Assembly: GCF_009724245.1 (NCBI RefSeq) | Contig: NZ_WNNK01000001.1 | Span: 1-64,000, forward strand | Source: Pseudomonas spelaei | Lineage (GTDB): Bacteria; Pseudomonadota; Gammaproteobacteria; Pseudomonadales; Pseudomonadaceae | DNA length: 64,000 bases | Direction of reading: 5' to 3' | Shown: positions 10,250 to 20,616 of the stretch, piece by piece | Layout of the letters: the number at the start of each line of letters is the position of its first letter | Position numbering within the stretch: position 1 is the first letter of the stretch | The notes under the pieces: generated by a model | Databases searched by the model: none | Told to the model about the DNA's origin: nothing | Seen by the model: only the letters and a program-made list of their open reading frames with translations | Program-made: the position numbers and the translations under genes

Positions 10250-11725
10250 TTAAGGGCGTTTGCGCTCCACTGGACGCAACAAATGCGTCGGTGGCGTTTC
10301 GCAGCTGATCTTGCGACCCAGCAGGGTCTCGATCGACGGCAACTGGTACGAGTCATCTTCGCCGGCAAAGCTGATGGACACCCCGGCAGCACCGGCACGG
10401 CCAGTACGGCCAATGCGGTGTACGTAGTCGTCTGGCACTTCCGGCAGGGTGAAGTTGATCACATGGCTGATGCCGTCGATATGAATCCCACGGCCGGCCA
10501 CGTCGGTGGCCACCAGCACGCGAATCTTGCCTTCGCGAAAGCCTTCAAGGGTCTTGATCCGTTTGTGCTGCGGCACGTCGCCGGACAGTTGCGCGGCGTT
10601 GACACCATCGCGCACCAGGCGCTCTTCAATGCGGCGCACTTCGTCCTTGCGGTTGGCGAACACCATGACCCGCTCCCAACCGTTGTCGTTGACCAGGTTG
10701 TAGAGCAGCTTGTACTTGTCGGCACCGGCCACGGCGTAGATGTGTTGTTCGACGTTTTCGCTGGCGACGTTTTCCGCTTCGATCTCGACGATGGACGGGT
10801 CGGTGGTCCACTGCTTGGCGAGGTTCATCACGTCTTCGGTGAAGGTCGCGGAGAACAGCAGGGTCTGGCGTTCGTTTTTCGGCGGGGTCTGGCGAATGAT
10901 CTGACGCACTTGCGGGATGAAGCCCATGTCGAGCATGCGGTCGGCTTCGTCCAGTACCATCACTTCGACCATGTCCAGGTGCACGTCGCCGCGCTGGTTG
11001 AAGTCCAGCAAACGGCCCGGTGTGGCGACCAGGATGTCGCAGTGGCGCGCTTCCAGGTGCTTGAGCTGTTTGTCGAAGTCCATGCCACCGACGAACGTCA
11101 TCACGTTGAGGCCGGTGTACTTGGTCAGGTCGGCAGCGTCCTTGGCGATCTGCACCACCAGCTCTCGGGTCGGGGCGATGATCAGCGCACGCGGTTCACC
11201 CATGTAGCGCTCTTTGGGCGGCGGGGTTTGCAGCAGTTGGGTGATGATCGAAATCAGGAACGCGGCCGTCTTGCCGGTGCCGGTCTGGGCGCGACCAATG
11301 GCGTCTTTGCCCGCCAGGGTGAAGCCCAATACTTGTGCCTGGATCGGCGTGCAGTACGGGAACCCCAGGTCCTGGATGGCGTGCATCAGCTCCGGGGCCA
11401 GCTTGAAATCGTGAAAGCGGGTCTTGCCTTCCTGGGGTTCGACAACGAAGTCTTCCAGTTTCCAGGGAATGACCACCGGTTTCGGTGCGCGCTCGCGGCG
11501 CGGTTTTTCCTGGCGCGTGTGTGCTACAGGCTGTTCTTCAGCGGCTTCTACCGGCGCAGGTTGGGTCACCGGCGGTTTTTTTGGCGAGGCAACAGGTGCG
11601 GTCCGGCCAGGCTGTTTACCGTCATTGCGGCTGCCGTGTGCGTGGACAGGAGCGCTGGGAACAGGGGCGAGCGGCTCAGCCTCGCTTTTACCGAACATCT
11701 TCTTGAGTGCTTTGAGCACGGTCAT
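10250..11725 (-). CDS. rhlB: DEAD-box ATP-dependent RNA helicase RhlB
   Basis: 491 residues. A ~85-residue, Pro/Ala/Arg-rich N-terminal extension precedes the helicase core. Core motifs: Q motif around 106-130, AQTGTGKT 146-153, PTREL, TPGRLLD, DEAD 259-262, SAT 292-294, ATDVAGRG and [10 protein letters not shown]. RhlB unwinds structured RNA and, in enterobacteria, works with RNase E in the degradosome. The N-terminus [13 protein letters not shown] is the one I recall for Pseudomonas RhlB. An RhlE-type paralogue is less likely because the long basic tail is at the N-terminus. Confidence 0.88.
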   Translation of the reverse strand: MTVLKALKKMFGKSEAEPLAPVPSAPVHAHGSRNDGKQPGRTAPVASPKKPPVTQPAPVEAAEEQPVAHTRQEKPRRERAPKPVVIPWKLEDFVVEPQEGKTRFHDFKLAPELMHAIQDLGFPYCTPIQAQVLGFTLAGKDAIGRAQTGTGKTAAFLISIITQLLQTPPPKERYMGEPRALIIAPTRELVVQIAKDAADLTKYTGLNVMTFVGGMDFDKQLKHLEARHCDILVATPGRLLDFNQRGDVHLDMVEVMVLDEADRMLDMGFIPQVRQIIRQTPPKNERQTLLFSATFTEDVMNLAKQWTTDPSIVEIEAENVASENVEQHIYAVAGADKYKLLYNLVNDNGWERVMVFANRKDEVRRIEERLVRDGVNAAQLSGDVPQHKRIKTLEGFREGKIRVLVATDVAGRGIHIDGISHVINFTLPEVPDDYVHRIGRTGRAGAAGVSISFAGEDDSYQLPSIETLLGRKISCETPPTHLLRPVERKRP

Positions 11726-11821
11726 CTCATCAATTGGTTAAGGAATGTACGCCGGCCAGTGTAATGCAAGAATCGGGCGCGGCGTAGTGCGTTGGTCATA
11801 CGGCTACACAATGTGTGGTTT

Positions 11822-12823
<1,002 letters not shown>

Positions 12824-13852
12824 ATGAAGGTATTGAAATCCACCCTGGCCATCGTTTGCGCGGCCGCCGTATTGGGTGTCAGTGGTTTCGCCCAAGCCGG
12901 CGCCACCCTGGATGCCGTGCAGAAGAAAGGCTTCGTGCAGTGTGGCGTGAGCGACGGTTTGCCGGGCTTCTCGGTGCCGGATGCCAGCGGCAAGATCCTC
13001 GGGATCGACGCTGATGTGTGCCGTGCCGTAGCGGCCGCTGTTTTCGGTGACGCCACCAAGGTCAAATTCAGCCAGTTGAATGCCAAGGAGCGTTTCACCG
13101 CGCTTCAGTCCGGCGAAGTCGACGTGCTGTCGCGTAACTCCACCTGGACCAGCTCTCGCGATGCGGGCATGGGCCTGGTGTTCACCGGTGTCACCTACTA
13201 CGACGGCGTTGGCTTTCTGGTCAACAACAAGCTGGGCGTGAAAAGTGCCAAGGAACTGGACGGTGCAACCATCTGCATCCAGGCCGGTACCACCACCGAG
13301 TTGAACGTCTCTGACTTCTTCCGTGCCAACAACCTCAAGTACACCCCGATCACCTTCGACACTTCCGACGAAAGCGCCAAGTCGCTGGAATCCGGTCGTT
13401 GCGACGTGCTGACCTCCGACAAGTCCCAGCTTTACGCACAGCGCAGCAAGCTGGCTTCGCCGAAAGACTACGTGGTTCTGCCGGAAACCATTTCCAAGGA
13501 GCCCCTGGGCCCAGTGGTTCGCCGTGGCGACGAAGAGTGGTTCAGCATCGTCAAGTGGACCCTGTTCGCCATGCTTAACGCTGAAGAAGCCGGCGTGACC
13601 TCGAAAAACGTCGAAGCTGAAGCCAAGTCCACCAAGAACCCGGACGTTGCTCGTCTGCTGGGCGCTGACGGTGAATACGGCAAGGACCTGAAAGTACGCA
13701 AGGACTGGGTCGTACAGATCGTCAAGCAGGTCGGTAACTACGGCGAAGTCTTCGAGAAGAACCTCGGCAAGAGCACGCCGCTGGAAATCGACCGTGGCCT
13801 GAACGCCCTGTGGAACAACGGCGGCATTCAATACGCACCCCCTGTGCGCTGA
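12824..13852 (+). CDS. aapJ: general L-amino acid ABC transporter, periplasmic binding protein
   Basis: 342 residues with a signal peptide (cleavage near GFAQA-GAT) and a family-3 solute-binding fold (GVSDGLPGFSVPD, CIQAGTTTELN, DVLTSDKSQL). It follows TGGAGG. It captures L-amino acids in the periplasm for the AapQMP complex. First gene of the operon; 72 bp separates it from aapQ. Confidence 0.95.
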   Translation: MKVLKSTLAIVCAAAVLGVSGFAQAGATLDAVQKKGFVQCGVSDGLPGFSVPDASGKILGIDADVCRAVAAAVFGDATKVKFSQLNAKERFTALQSGEVDVLSRNSTWTSSRDAGMGLVFTGVTYYDGVGFLVNNKLGVKSAKELDGATICIQAGTTTELNVSDFFRANNLKYTPITFDTSDESAKSLESGRCDVLTSDKSQLYAQRSKLASPKDYVVLPETISKEPLGPVVRRGDEEWFSIVKWTLFAMLNAEEAGVTSKNVEAEAKSTKNPDVARLLGADGEYGKDLKVRKDWVVQIVKQVGNYGEVFEKNLGKSTPLEIDRGLNALWNNGGIQYAPPVR

Positions 13853-13924
13853 TCGCTGATGGTTCTATCACCCGGTGGGCCAACCGCCGGGTGATGTTCT
13901 GTACCATTCTTTCTGGGGCACTCC

Positions 13925-15106
13925 ATGCAAACTCAAATCGGCGCACCCAAGCAGAAGCTCAGCTTCAGCGATCCCAAAGTGCGTGCGTGGCTATTCCAGA
14001 TCATCACCCTTGTGGCGGTGGTCTCGTTGGGCTGGTACCTGTTCAACAACACGCAAACCAACCTTCAACACCGGGGCATTACCTCGGGTTTCGACTTCCT
14101 TGAGCGCAGTGCCGGTTTTGGCATCGCGCAGCACCTGATCGACTACACCGAATCGGACAGCTATGCCCGGGTCTTTGTGATCGGCCTGCTGAACACCTTG
14201 CTGGTGACCGTGATCGGCGTGGTCCTGGCGACCATCCTCGGCTTCATCATCGGTGTGGCGCGGCTGTCGCCGAACTGGATCATCAGCAAGCTGGCGACGG
14301 TTTATGTGGAAGTGTTCCGCAACATTCCACCGTTGCTGCAAATCCTGTTCTGGTACTTCGCGGTATTCCTGACCATGCCGGGGCCGCGTGCCAGCCATAA
14401 CTTCGGCGATATGTTTTTTGTCAGCAGCCGTGGCCTGAACATGCCGGCAGCGATTGCCGCTGACGGGTTCTGGCCATTCTGGATCAGCGTTGCGGTCGCG
14501 GTCGGCGCTATCGTGCTGATGACCCGCTGGGCCAACAAACGCTTTGAAGCCACCGGTGTACCGTTCCACAAGTTCTGGGCGGGCCTGGCGTTGCTGTTGG
14601 TGATTCCTGCGCTGACAACCCTGGTGTTTGGCGCGCCGGTGCACTGGGAAATGCCGGAACTCAAAGGTTTCAACTTCGTCGGCGGCTGGGTACTGATTCC
14701 CGAACTGTTGGCGTTGACCCTGGCCTTGACCGTGTACACCGCGGCATTTATCGCCGAGATCGTACGGTCGGGCATTAAGTCCGTCAGCCACGGCCAAACC
14801 GAGGCCGCTCGCTCCCTGGGCCTGCGCCCTGGGCCGACGCTGCGCAAGGTGATCATCCCGCAAGCCCTGCGAGTGATCATTCCGCCGCTGACCAGCCAAT
14901 ACCTGAACCTGGCGAAAAACTCGTCCCTGGCCGCCGGTATCGGTTACCCGGAAATGGTTTCGCTGTTTGCCGGCACGGTGCTCAACCAGACCGGCCAGGC
15001 CATCGAAGTCATTGCTATCACCATGAGCGTGTACCTGGCGATCAGCATCAGCATTTCCTTGCTGATGAACTGGTACAACAAGCGCATTGCGCTGATCGAG
15101 CGGTGA
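13925..15106 (+). CDS. aapQ: general L-amino acid ABC transporter permease AapQ
   Basis: 393 residues, HisM/GlnP-type permease with several membrane segments. The large insertion before the last transmembrane block is typical of AapQ/BztB. The EAA-type loop for contact with the ATPase is ARSLGLRPGPTLRKVIIPQA (about residues 299-318). It acts in the inner membrane as a heterodimer with AapM. Confidence 0.95.
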   Translation: MQTQIGAPKQKLSFSDPKVRAWLFQIITLVAVVSLGWYLFNNTQTNLQHRGITSGFDFLERSAGFGIAQHLIDYTESDSYARVFVIGLLNTLLVTVIGVVLATILGFIIGVARLSPNWIISKLATVYVEVFRNIPPLLQILFWYFAVFLTMPGPRASHNFGDMFFVSSRGLNMPAAIAADGFWPFWISVAVAVGAIVLMTRWANKRFEATGVPFHKFWAGLALLLVIPALTTLVFGAPVHWEMPELKGFNFVGGWVLIPELLALTLALTVYTAAFIAEIVRSGIKSVSHGQTEAARSLGLRPGPTLRKVIIPQALRVIIPPLTSQYLNLAKNSSLAAGIGYPEMVSLFAGTVLNQTGQAIEVIAITMSVYLAISISISLLMNWYNKRIALIER

Positions 15107-15116
15107 GGAAACCAGC

Positions 15117-16214
15117 ATGAGTACGCATACGTTCAAACCTGACATGCCACCCCCGGGCAAAGTCTTCGGGCCGGTGGCGTGGATGCGCGCCAACATGTTT
15201 TCCAGCTGGCTCAATACCCTGCTGACATTCCTGGCGTTCTACCTGATCTACCTGATCGTGCCGCCGATCCTGCATTGGGCAATCCTCGATGCGAACTGGG
15301 TCGGCACCACCAAGGCCGATTGCACGAAGGAGGGCGCCTGCTGGGTGTTTATCCAACAGCGCTTCGGGCAGTTCATGTACGGCTACTACCCCGGCGATCT
15401 ACGCTGGCGCGTGGACATGACCGTGTGGCTGGCCATCGTCGGTGTAGCGCCGTTGTTCATCTCGCGCTTTCAACGCAAGGCAGTCTACGGCCTGGGCTTT
15501 CTGGTGCTGTACCCGATCATTGCCTACTTCCTGCTGCATGGCGGGATCTTCGGCCTGACCAATGTTGCGACCAGCCAGTGGGGCGGTTTGATGCTGACCC
15601 TGGTGATCGCCACCGTCGGTATCGCCGGGGCCTTGCCGTTGGGAATCATACTGGCATTGGGTCGTCGTTCGAACATGCCGGCGATTCGTGTGGTCTGCGT
15701 GACCTTCATCGAGTTCTGGCGCGGCGTGCCGTTGATCACCGTGCTGTTCATGTCATCGGTGATGCTGCCACTGTTCCTGCCCGAAGGGATGAACTTCGAC
15801 AAGCTGTTGCGGGCATTGATCGGCGTGATCCTGTTCCAGTCGGCCTACGTGGCCGAAGTGGTGCGCGGTGGTTTGCAGGCGATTCCCAAGGGCCAGTACG
15901 AAGCGGCTGCGGCAATGGGCCTGGGGTACTGGCGCAGCATGGGCCTGGTGGTGTTGCCCCAGGCGCTGAAGATGGTGATTCCGGGCATCGTCAACACGTT
16001 TATTGCGCTGTTCAAGGACACCAGTCTGGTGATCATCATCGGCCTGTTCGACCTGCTCAACAGCGTCAAGCAAGCCGCCGCCGACCCGAAATGGCTGGGC
16101 ATGGCCACCGAAGGCTACGTGTTCGCCGCCTTGGTGTTCTGGATTTTCTGTTTTGGTATGTCGCGCTATTCCATGCATCTGGAACGCAAGCTCGACACAG
16201 GCCACAAGCGCTAA
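15117..16214 (+). CDS. aapM: general L-amino acid ABC transporter permease AapM
   Basis: 365 residues, second permease of the AapQM heterodimer. EAA-type loop [20 protein letters not shown], about 8-9 membrane segments, and the family-typical periplasmic insertion ([18 protein letters not shown]). The start is 10 nt after the aapQ stop, behind GTGAGGAAACC. Confidence 0.95.
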   Translation: MSTHTFKPDMPPPGKVFGPVAWMRANMFSSWLNTLLTFLAFYLIYLIVPPILHWAILDANWVGTTKADCTKEGACWVFIQQRFGQFMYGYYPGDLRWRVDMTVWLAIVGVAPLFISRFQRKAVYGLGFLVLYPIIAYFLLHGGIFGLTNVATSQWGGLMLTLVIATVGIAGALPLGIILALGRRSNMPAIRVVCVTFIEFWRGVPLITVLFMSSVMLPLFLPEGMNFDKLLRALIGVILFQSAYVAEVVRGGLQAIPKGQYEAAAAMGLGYWRSMGLVVLPQALKMVIPGIVNTFIALFKDTSLVIIIGLFDLLNSVKQAAADPKWLGMATEGYVFAALVFWIFCFGMSRYSMHLERKLDTGHKR

Positions 16215-16242
16215 GTCCCTACCCAATTTAGGAAGTTTTTTG

Positions 16243-17007
16243 ATGAGCGAAGCAATCAAACAGCCTGTGAGCCCTGAAGGCATTATTCAGATGCAGGGCG
16301 TCAACAAATGGTACGGCCAGTTCCACGTGTTGAAAGACATCAACCTCAACGTCAAGCAGGGCGAGCGCATCGTGCTGTGCGGTCCGTCGGGTTCGGGCAA
16401 GTCCACCACCATTCGCTGCCTCAACCGGCTGGAAGAGCACCAGCAGGGTCGCATTGTGGTCGATGGCGTGGAACTGACCAACGACCTCAAGCAGATCGAA
16501 AGCGTGCGCCGGGAAGTCGGCATGGTGTTCCAGCACTTCAACCTGTTTCCGCACCTGACCATCCTGCAAAACTGCACGTTGGCGCCGATGTGGGTACGCA
16601 AGATGCCCAAGCGCAAGGCCGAAGAAATTGCCATGCACTACCTGGAACGCGTGCGTATTCCGGAGCAGGCCCACAAGTTTCCGGGGCAACTCTCCGGCGG
16701 CCAGCAACAGCGCGTGGCGATTGCCCGGGCGCTGTGCATGAAGCCGAAAATCATGCTGTTTGATGAGCCGACTTCGGCCCTCGATCCGGAGATGGTGAAA
16801 GAGGTGCTGGACACCATGATCGGCCTGGCCGAAGACGGCATGACCATGTTGTGCGTGACCCACGAAATGGGTTTTGCCCGGACCGTAGCCAACCGCGTGA
16901 TCTTCATGGACAAGGGCGAGATTGTGGAGCAGGCGGCGCCGAATGACTTCTTCGACAACCCGCAGAATGATCGGACCAAGTTGTTCTTGAGCCAGATTTT
17001 GCATTGA
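16243..17007 (+). CDS. aapP: general L-amino acid ABC transporter ATPase AapP
   Basis: 254 residues from ATG 16243 (TTAGGAAG upstream); an earlier in-frame ATG lies inside aapM and is rejected. Walker [10 protein letters not shown], signature LSGGQQQR and Walker [14 protein letters not shown] are intact, followed by the H-loop THEMGFART. It powers amino-acid import on the cytoplasmic side. Last gene of the operon, closed by the terminator at 17031. Confidence 0.95.
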   Translation: MSEAIKQPVSPEGIIQMQGVNKWYGQFHVLKDINLNVKQGERIVLCGPSGSGKSTTIRCLNRLEEHQQGRIVVDGVELTNDLKQIESVRREVGMVFQHFNLFPHLTILQNCTLAPMWVRKMPKRKAEEIAMHYLERVRIPEQAHKFPGQLSGGQQQRVAIARALCMKPKIMLFDEPTSALDPEMVKEVLDTMIGLAEDGMTMLCVTHEMGFARTVANRVIFMDKGEIVEQAAPNDFFDNPQNDRTKLFLSQILH

Positions 17008-17030
17008 TTTGTGGCTGAAGCTTAAAAATA

Positions 17031-17056
17031 AACCCGGCGTGGCGCCGGGTTTGTTT
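17031..17056 (+). terminator. Rho-independent terminator of aapJQMP
   Basis: Stem AACCCGGCG (17031-17039) with CGCCGGGTT (17043-17051), TGG loop, then TGTTTTT. It lies just before the convergent mqsA stop. Confidence 0.9.
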
Positions 17057-17064
17057 TTGGTATT

Positions 17065-17559
17065 TTAAGAAGCTTTGAGCGTTTCAGGCTTGTTGTTTAC
17101 GGTGTATGTGAAGGCGCCTCGCAGATCCGCCCCTTCGCCTAGGACCTTGGTGTCGGCGAGCAAGTGCGGATAGCGATCCAGCAGGCGCATCAGTAGCATC
17201 AATGCTTTTGGTGGAAGTACTTCACCGCGCTCGTAGCGCGAAAATGCATTGTGTCCACCACCGGATAGCAACTGCACCGTTTCCTTTTGCGTAAGGTGCA
17301 GTTTGCGGCGGATGCGCTTCATCTCGGTACCAATCATTTTCCGGGCGGCGAGGACCAGTTCGTCACCCGCTTCGCCATAACGATCTGCACTGTCGGTATC
17401 GGGGTCCCAAAAGCCATCGCCGCAGACCTCGCATTCCCAGCCTGAAAGATTGTCAACCCGACGCTCCATGCCTTTGACGCTGATGGTTTCGCTACGGCCC
17501 TCGAAATAACTCAAGGCATCGGGGGCGCCACAGATGTAGCACCGCTCGTTTTTTTTCAT
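17065..17559 (-). CDS. mqsA: MqsA-family antitoxin (zinc-binding plus HTH)
   Basis: 164 residues. N-terminal zinc site Cys7/Cys10/Cys43/Cys46 (CYIC and CEVC), then a C-terminal XRE-type helix-turn-helix (LTQKETVQLLSGGGHNAFSRYERGEVLPP). It should bind and neutralise the MqsR RNase and repress the operon. It is ~30 residues longer than E. coli MqsA at the C-terminus. It overlaps the toxin stop by 4 nt, with the toxin gene first, as in E. coli mqsRA. Confidence 0.92.
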   Translation of the reverse strand: MKKNERCYICGAPDALSYFEGRSETISVKGMERRVDNLSGWECEVCGDGFWDPDTDSADRYGEAGDELVLAARKMIGTEMKRIRRKLHLTQKETVQLLSGGGHNAFSRYERGEVLPPKALMLLMRLLDRYPHLLADTKVLGEGADLRGAFTYTVNNKPETLKAS

Positions 17560-17867
17560 GGGTTTTTCTCCTTGAAGGAGATTACCGGAGGCCTACCGTC
17601 TGTGCGGTAAGTGACCTTGATGTAAATCTCCATATCTTTTGAGTGGGTGTGGTAGACGTCCTGCCAAACCCGATGATCTCCATAGGTGGTCATCGACTTG
17701 TACAACATCCTGTTTTGTAGCTCGTAAATGACGGTCTGCATTTCCTCGATGCTGAAGCCGAGGCCCTGGCCGCATTCGTTTGCTGTCCAGGTAAACGCTT
17801 TCCTTCCAAGCCGCCTGACATCCGCCTTTATCACCGCCAAATCGTAATGAGGTGTGTACTTTTCCAT
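17556..17867 (-). CDS. mqsR: MqsR-family mRNA interferase toxin
   Basis: 103 residues from ATG 17867, where similarity to E. coli MqsR begins (MEKYTPHYDL versus MEKRTPHTRL). Conserved YKSMTTYGDHRVWQDVY and the C-terminal ISFKEK are present. MqsR is a RelE-fold RNase that cleaves mRNA, mainly at GCU in E. coli. A longer open frame to 17912 would run into the operator and is rejected. Confidence 0.92.
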   Translation of the reverse strand: MEKYTPHYDLAVIKADVRRLGRKAFTWTANECGQGLGFSIEEMQTVIYELQNRMLYKSMTTYGDHRVWQDVYHTHSKDMEIYIKVTYRTDGRPPVISFKEKNP

Positions 17868-17883
17868 AAGACACCTAGGGCTG

Positions 17884-17906
17884 AAATTACCCTCTAAGGG
17901 TAATTT
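17884..17906. promoter_or_regulatory. operator palindrome of mqsRA
   Basis: Perfect 10-bp arms AAATTACCCT (17884-17893) and AGGGTAATTT (17897-17906) around a 3-bp CTA spacer, 17 bp upstream of the mqsR start. E. coli MqsA binds AACCT-N3-AGGTT palindromes; the present ACCCT-N3-AGGGT core has the same geometry. Confidence 0.8.
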
Positions 17907-17984
17907 TAACAATCGAAAATCCCGCTCCTTTTGTTGCTTAAAAACCCTAGTGCGTTGCTCTTGTAGGCAAGTCTGACTACCATG

Positions 17985-18001
17985 TAGGAAAATTCATCCT
18001 A
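17985..18001. promoter_or_regulatory. possible autoregulatory site of the GntR regulator
   Basis: Inverted repeat TAGGA (17985-17989) and TCCTA (17997-18001) with a 7-bp spacer, 24 bp before the chosen start codon. GntR-family proteins often bind such sites over their own promoter. Short, so only suggestive. Confidence 0.35.
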
Positions 18002-18025
18002 TGATTGGACGAAAACACGAATCAC

Positions 18026-18685
18026 ATGACAGATATTGCCCCACTGATCAAACGCTCCCTTGTCGACCAGGCCCTGGAGCAATTGCGCCAGCGCATCACC
18101 GAGGGCAAGTGGGCCATCGGCGAACGCCTGCCCACCGAGCCCGAGCTGTCTGCCGAGCTGGGCATCAGCCGCAATACCGTGCGTGAGGCCATGCGGGTGT
18201 TGGCGTTTTCCGGATTGATCGAGATCCGCCAGGGTGACGGCAGTTACCTGCGTTCGATGACCGACCCTCTGGGGGCGATGAAGGCCTTGTCCCACTGCAC
18301 CCTGGCCCAGGCGCAAGAGACGCGGCAGATCATCGAGACCGAGGCCATTGGCCTGGCGGCGTTGCGCCGTACCGATGAAGACTTGCAGGCCTTGCGCGAG
18401 GCGTTAAAGACCAGCGGCGAGCACTATCACGGCGATCTGGAGCACTACATCAGTTGCGACCTGGTGTTCCACAAGCGCCTGGTGGATGCCGCACACAACC
18501 CGGCGTTGAGCGAGCTGTACCAATACTTCTCCAGCATCGTCGGTGCGCAGTTGCGCCAGACCCTGAACATCAAGCCTCGCCGTCAGGCCGTTTTCGATCT
18601 GCACACTGAACTGCTCGATGCTGTGGAACAGCAGGACCCTGAGCGCGCCAAAGCCCTTTCACGGCAACTGATCAATGAACCTTGA
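18026..18685 (+). CDS. GntR family transcriptional regulator (FadR/FCD type)
   Basis: 219 residues from ATG 18026; a TTG at 18005 in frame is possible. Winged helix at about 10-78 (GERLPTEPELSAELGISRNTVREAMRVL), then an all-helical FCD effector domain with the metal-binding pattern (HKRLVDAAHNPAL, LHTELLDAVEQQD). It overlaps the MFS gene downstream, which it probably controls. The effector is unknown. Confidence 0.9.
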   Translation: MTDIAPLIKRSLVDQALEQLRQRITEGKWAIGERLPTEPELSAELGISRNTVREAMRVLAFSGLIEIRQGDGSYLRSMTDPLGAMKALSHCTLAQAQETRQIIETEAIGLAALRRTDEDLQALREALKTSGEHYHGDLEHYISCDLVFHKRLVDAAHNPALSELYQYFSSIVGAQLRQTLNIKPRRQAVFDLHTELLDAVEQQDPERAKALSRQLINEP

Positions 18686-19955
18686 GCCCGAGAACACCAT
18701 GCCCCGCCCAGACAATGCCCTTGAAGAACTGCTGATCGACGCCGAGGCCGATGACGAAGAGGTCCAGCACAGCCCTCCGGTGGTGAGCCGCCCGTGGCTG
18801 TTGCTGCTGGGCCTGATTCTGGTGGCGTTGAACCTGCGCCCTGCGTTGTCGAGCATGGCGCCGTTGCTCAGCGAAGTGTCCAGCAGCCTTGGTCTCTCGG
18901 CGGCCAAGGCCGGCTTGCTGACCACCTTGCCAGTGTTGTGCCTGGGTTTGTTTGCGCCGATGGCGCCGATCCTGGCCCGGCGTTTCGGTGCTGAGCGGGT
19001 GGTACTGGGGATTTTGCTGACGTTGGCGGCCGGCATCATTCTGCGCAGTTCGTTCGGTGAAGCCGGACTGTTCGCCGGTAGCCTGCTGGCTGGCGCGAGC
19101 ATCGGCATCATCGGTGTGTTGTTGCCGGGCATCGTCAAGCGCGACTTCGCCCAGCACGCTGGCACCATGACTGGCGTCTACACCATGGCCCTGTGTCTGG
19201 GGGCGGCGCTGGCAGCTGGCTCGACGGTGCCTTTGAGTCACTACTTTGGCGACAGCTGGAACATCGGCCTGGGCTTCTGGATTCTGCCGGCGCTGGTGGC
19301 TGCGCTGTTCTGGTTGCCTCAAGTGGGCCAGAAGCACGGTGCGCACCAAGTGGCCTACCGCGTGCGCGGTTTGCTGCGCGATCCACTGGCCTGGCAGGTG
19401 ACCTTGTACATGGGCCTGCAATCGTCCCTGGCCTACATCGTGTTCGGTTGGCTGCCGTCGATTCTGATCGGCCGTGGACTGACGGCCACCCAAGCCGGGC
19501 TGGTACTTTCCGGTTCGGTGATTGTGCAACTGGCCAGTTCCTTGGCGGCGCCCTGGTTGGCCACACGCGGCAAGGACCAGCGCCTGGCCATCGTGGTGGT
19601 CATGTTGCTGACCCTCGGGGGCCTGTTCGGCTGCTTGTATGCACCGCTGGATGGGCTGTGGGGCTGGGCGATTCTGCTGGGCCTGGGGCAGGGCGGTACG
19701 TTCAGCCTGGCACTGACGTTGATCGTACTGCGCTCGCGCGATTCCCATGTGGCCGCCAACCTGTCGAGCATGGCCCAGGGCATTGGCTACACCCTGGCTT
19801 CCCTTGGCCCGTTCGCGGTCGGCCTGGTGCATGACTGGACCGGCGGCTGGACGGCTATCGGCTGGATCTTCGCAGTGATTGGCCTGGGCGCGATCATCGC
19901 CGGGCTGGGCGCCGGCCGTGCGCTGTATGTGCAGGTCACCAGCGAGAAACTCTAG
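18675..19955 (+). CDS. CynX/NimT family MFS transporter
   Basis: 426 residues, about 12 membrane helices after a ~40-residue acidic cytoplasmic N-terminus. The opening LILVALNLRPALSSMAPLL is the hallmark of the CynX/NimT (cyanate/2-nitroimidazole) branch. An alternative start is ATG 18699. No cyanase genes are nearby, so cyanate is not implied. The 11-nt overlap with the GntR gene suggests co-transcription and ligand-responsive efflux or uptake. Its 3' end overlaps the convergent fimbrial operon by 4 nt. Confidence 0.88.
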   Translation: MNLEPENTMPRPDNALEELLIDAEADDEEVQHSPPVVSRPWLLLLGLILVALNLRPALSSMAPLLSEVSSSLGLSAAKAGLLTTLPVLCLGLFAPMAPILARRFGAERVVLGILLTLAAGIILRSSFGEAGLFAGSLLAGASIGIIGVLLPGIVKRDFAQHAGTMTGVYTMALCLGAALAAGSTVPLSHYFGDSWNIGLGFWILPALVAALFWLPQVGQKHGAHQVAYRVRGLLRDPLAWQVTLYMGLQSSLAYIVFGWLPSILIGRGLTATQAGLVLSGSVIVQLASSLAAPWLATRGKDQRLAIVVVMLLTLGGLFGCLYAPLDGLWGWAILLGLGQGGTFSLALTLIVLRSRDSHVAANLSSMAQGIGYTLASLGPFAVGLVHDWTGGWTAIGWIFAVIGLGAIIAGLGAGRALYVQVTSEKL

Positions 19956-20599
19956 AGGTAGACCACTTCCATCGTCGCCGAGCCGTCGAGCAGGATATCG
20001 GTGCTCAGGTCCAGGTTCTGTTTGGCATTGATCACGGCTTCGATCTTGACCGTGCTGATCAGCTCCTGGATCGCTGACGGTCCGGTGGTGCTGCCGTCGG
20101 TGTCGGTGAACCCCAGGTAACTGTTGGCGCCGATATCGATGGGGTTCAGGTTGGCGGTGCGCCAGGCCAGGCCGCCGGTGGTGGATTCAGTGCCGTAGAT
20201 CAGCGCGCTGCTGTCGATCACGGTCTGCCTGGGATCGAACGTCAATGAATACAGGCCGATGCGGTTGCCGCTGTTGTCGAGCCCCAGCCCGTAGTAAATC
20301 TCACTGTTGACCATGGCCGAACCGTCGCGATTGTCGCGCATGCGCAGGGCAAAACGGCTCGGGCCATTACAGCCGACGCTGACTTGCAGGTGCTTGACCG
20401 GCAAGCGCGTGCCCTTGTCGAGATTCAAATCCTGTTGGGAAATCTTGCCGTAGTCGATCAGCCCGCCGCTGGACAGCAGCGGGGTGCAGGCGGTAGGGAT
20501 AACGACACCTTTGACACTCAGGTCCACGGTCGAGGCGGCCAGCGAGTGCTGGGCACCGGTCAGCAGCAGGATGGAAACGGCAAGGTAATGCATCTTCAT
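19952..20599 (-). CDS. DUF1120 pilin-like fimbrial subunit (operon gene 8)
   Basis: 215 residues with signal peptide (cleavage near SLAA-STVD). DUF1120 hallmarks: STVDLSVKGVVIPTACTPLLSSGG start, one Cys in TACTP and a second in VGCNGP, FALRMRDNRDGS, and final strand TMEVVYL. The Cys pair, the alternating hydrophobic N-terminus and the aromatic-ending C-terminal strand match a chaperone-usher pilin fold (inference). It is the last gene, after the tip protein, and could be an anchor or terminator subunit. Confidence 0.82.
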   Translation of the reverse strand: MKMHYLAVSILLLTGAQHSLAASTVDLSVKGVVIPTACTPLLSSGGLIDYGKISQQDLNLDKGTRLPVKHLQVSVGCNGPSRFALRMRDNRDGSAMVNSEIYYGLGLDNSGNRIGLYSLTFDPRQTVIDSSALIYGTESTTGGLAWRTANLNPIDIGANSYLGFTDTDGSTTGPSAIQELISTVKIEAVINAKQNLDLSTDILLDGSATMEVVYL

Positions 20600-20616
20600 G
20601 AGGCGGACTCCAGAGG

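Noticed and set aside
18675..19955. Cyanate utilisation locus
   Set aside because: Only the CynX-type transporter is present; no cyanase or carbonic anhydrase genes are nearby.
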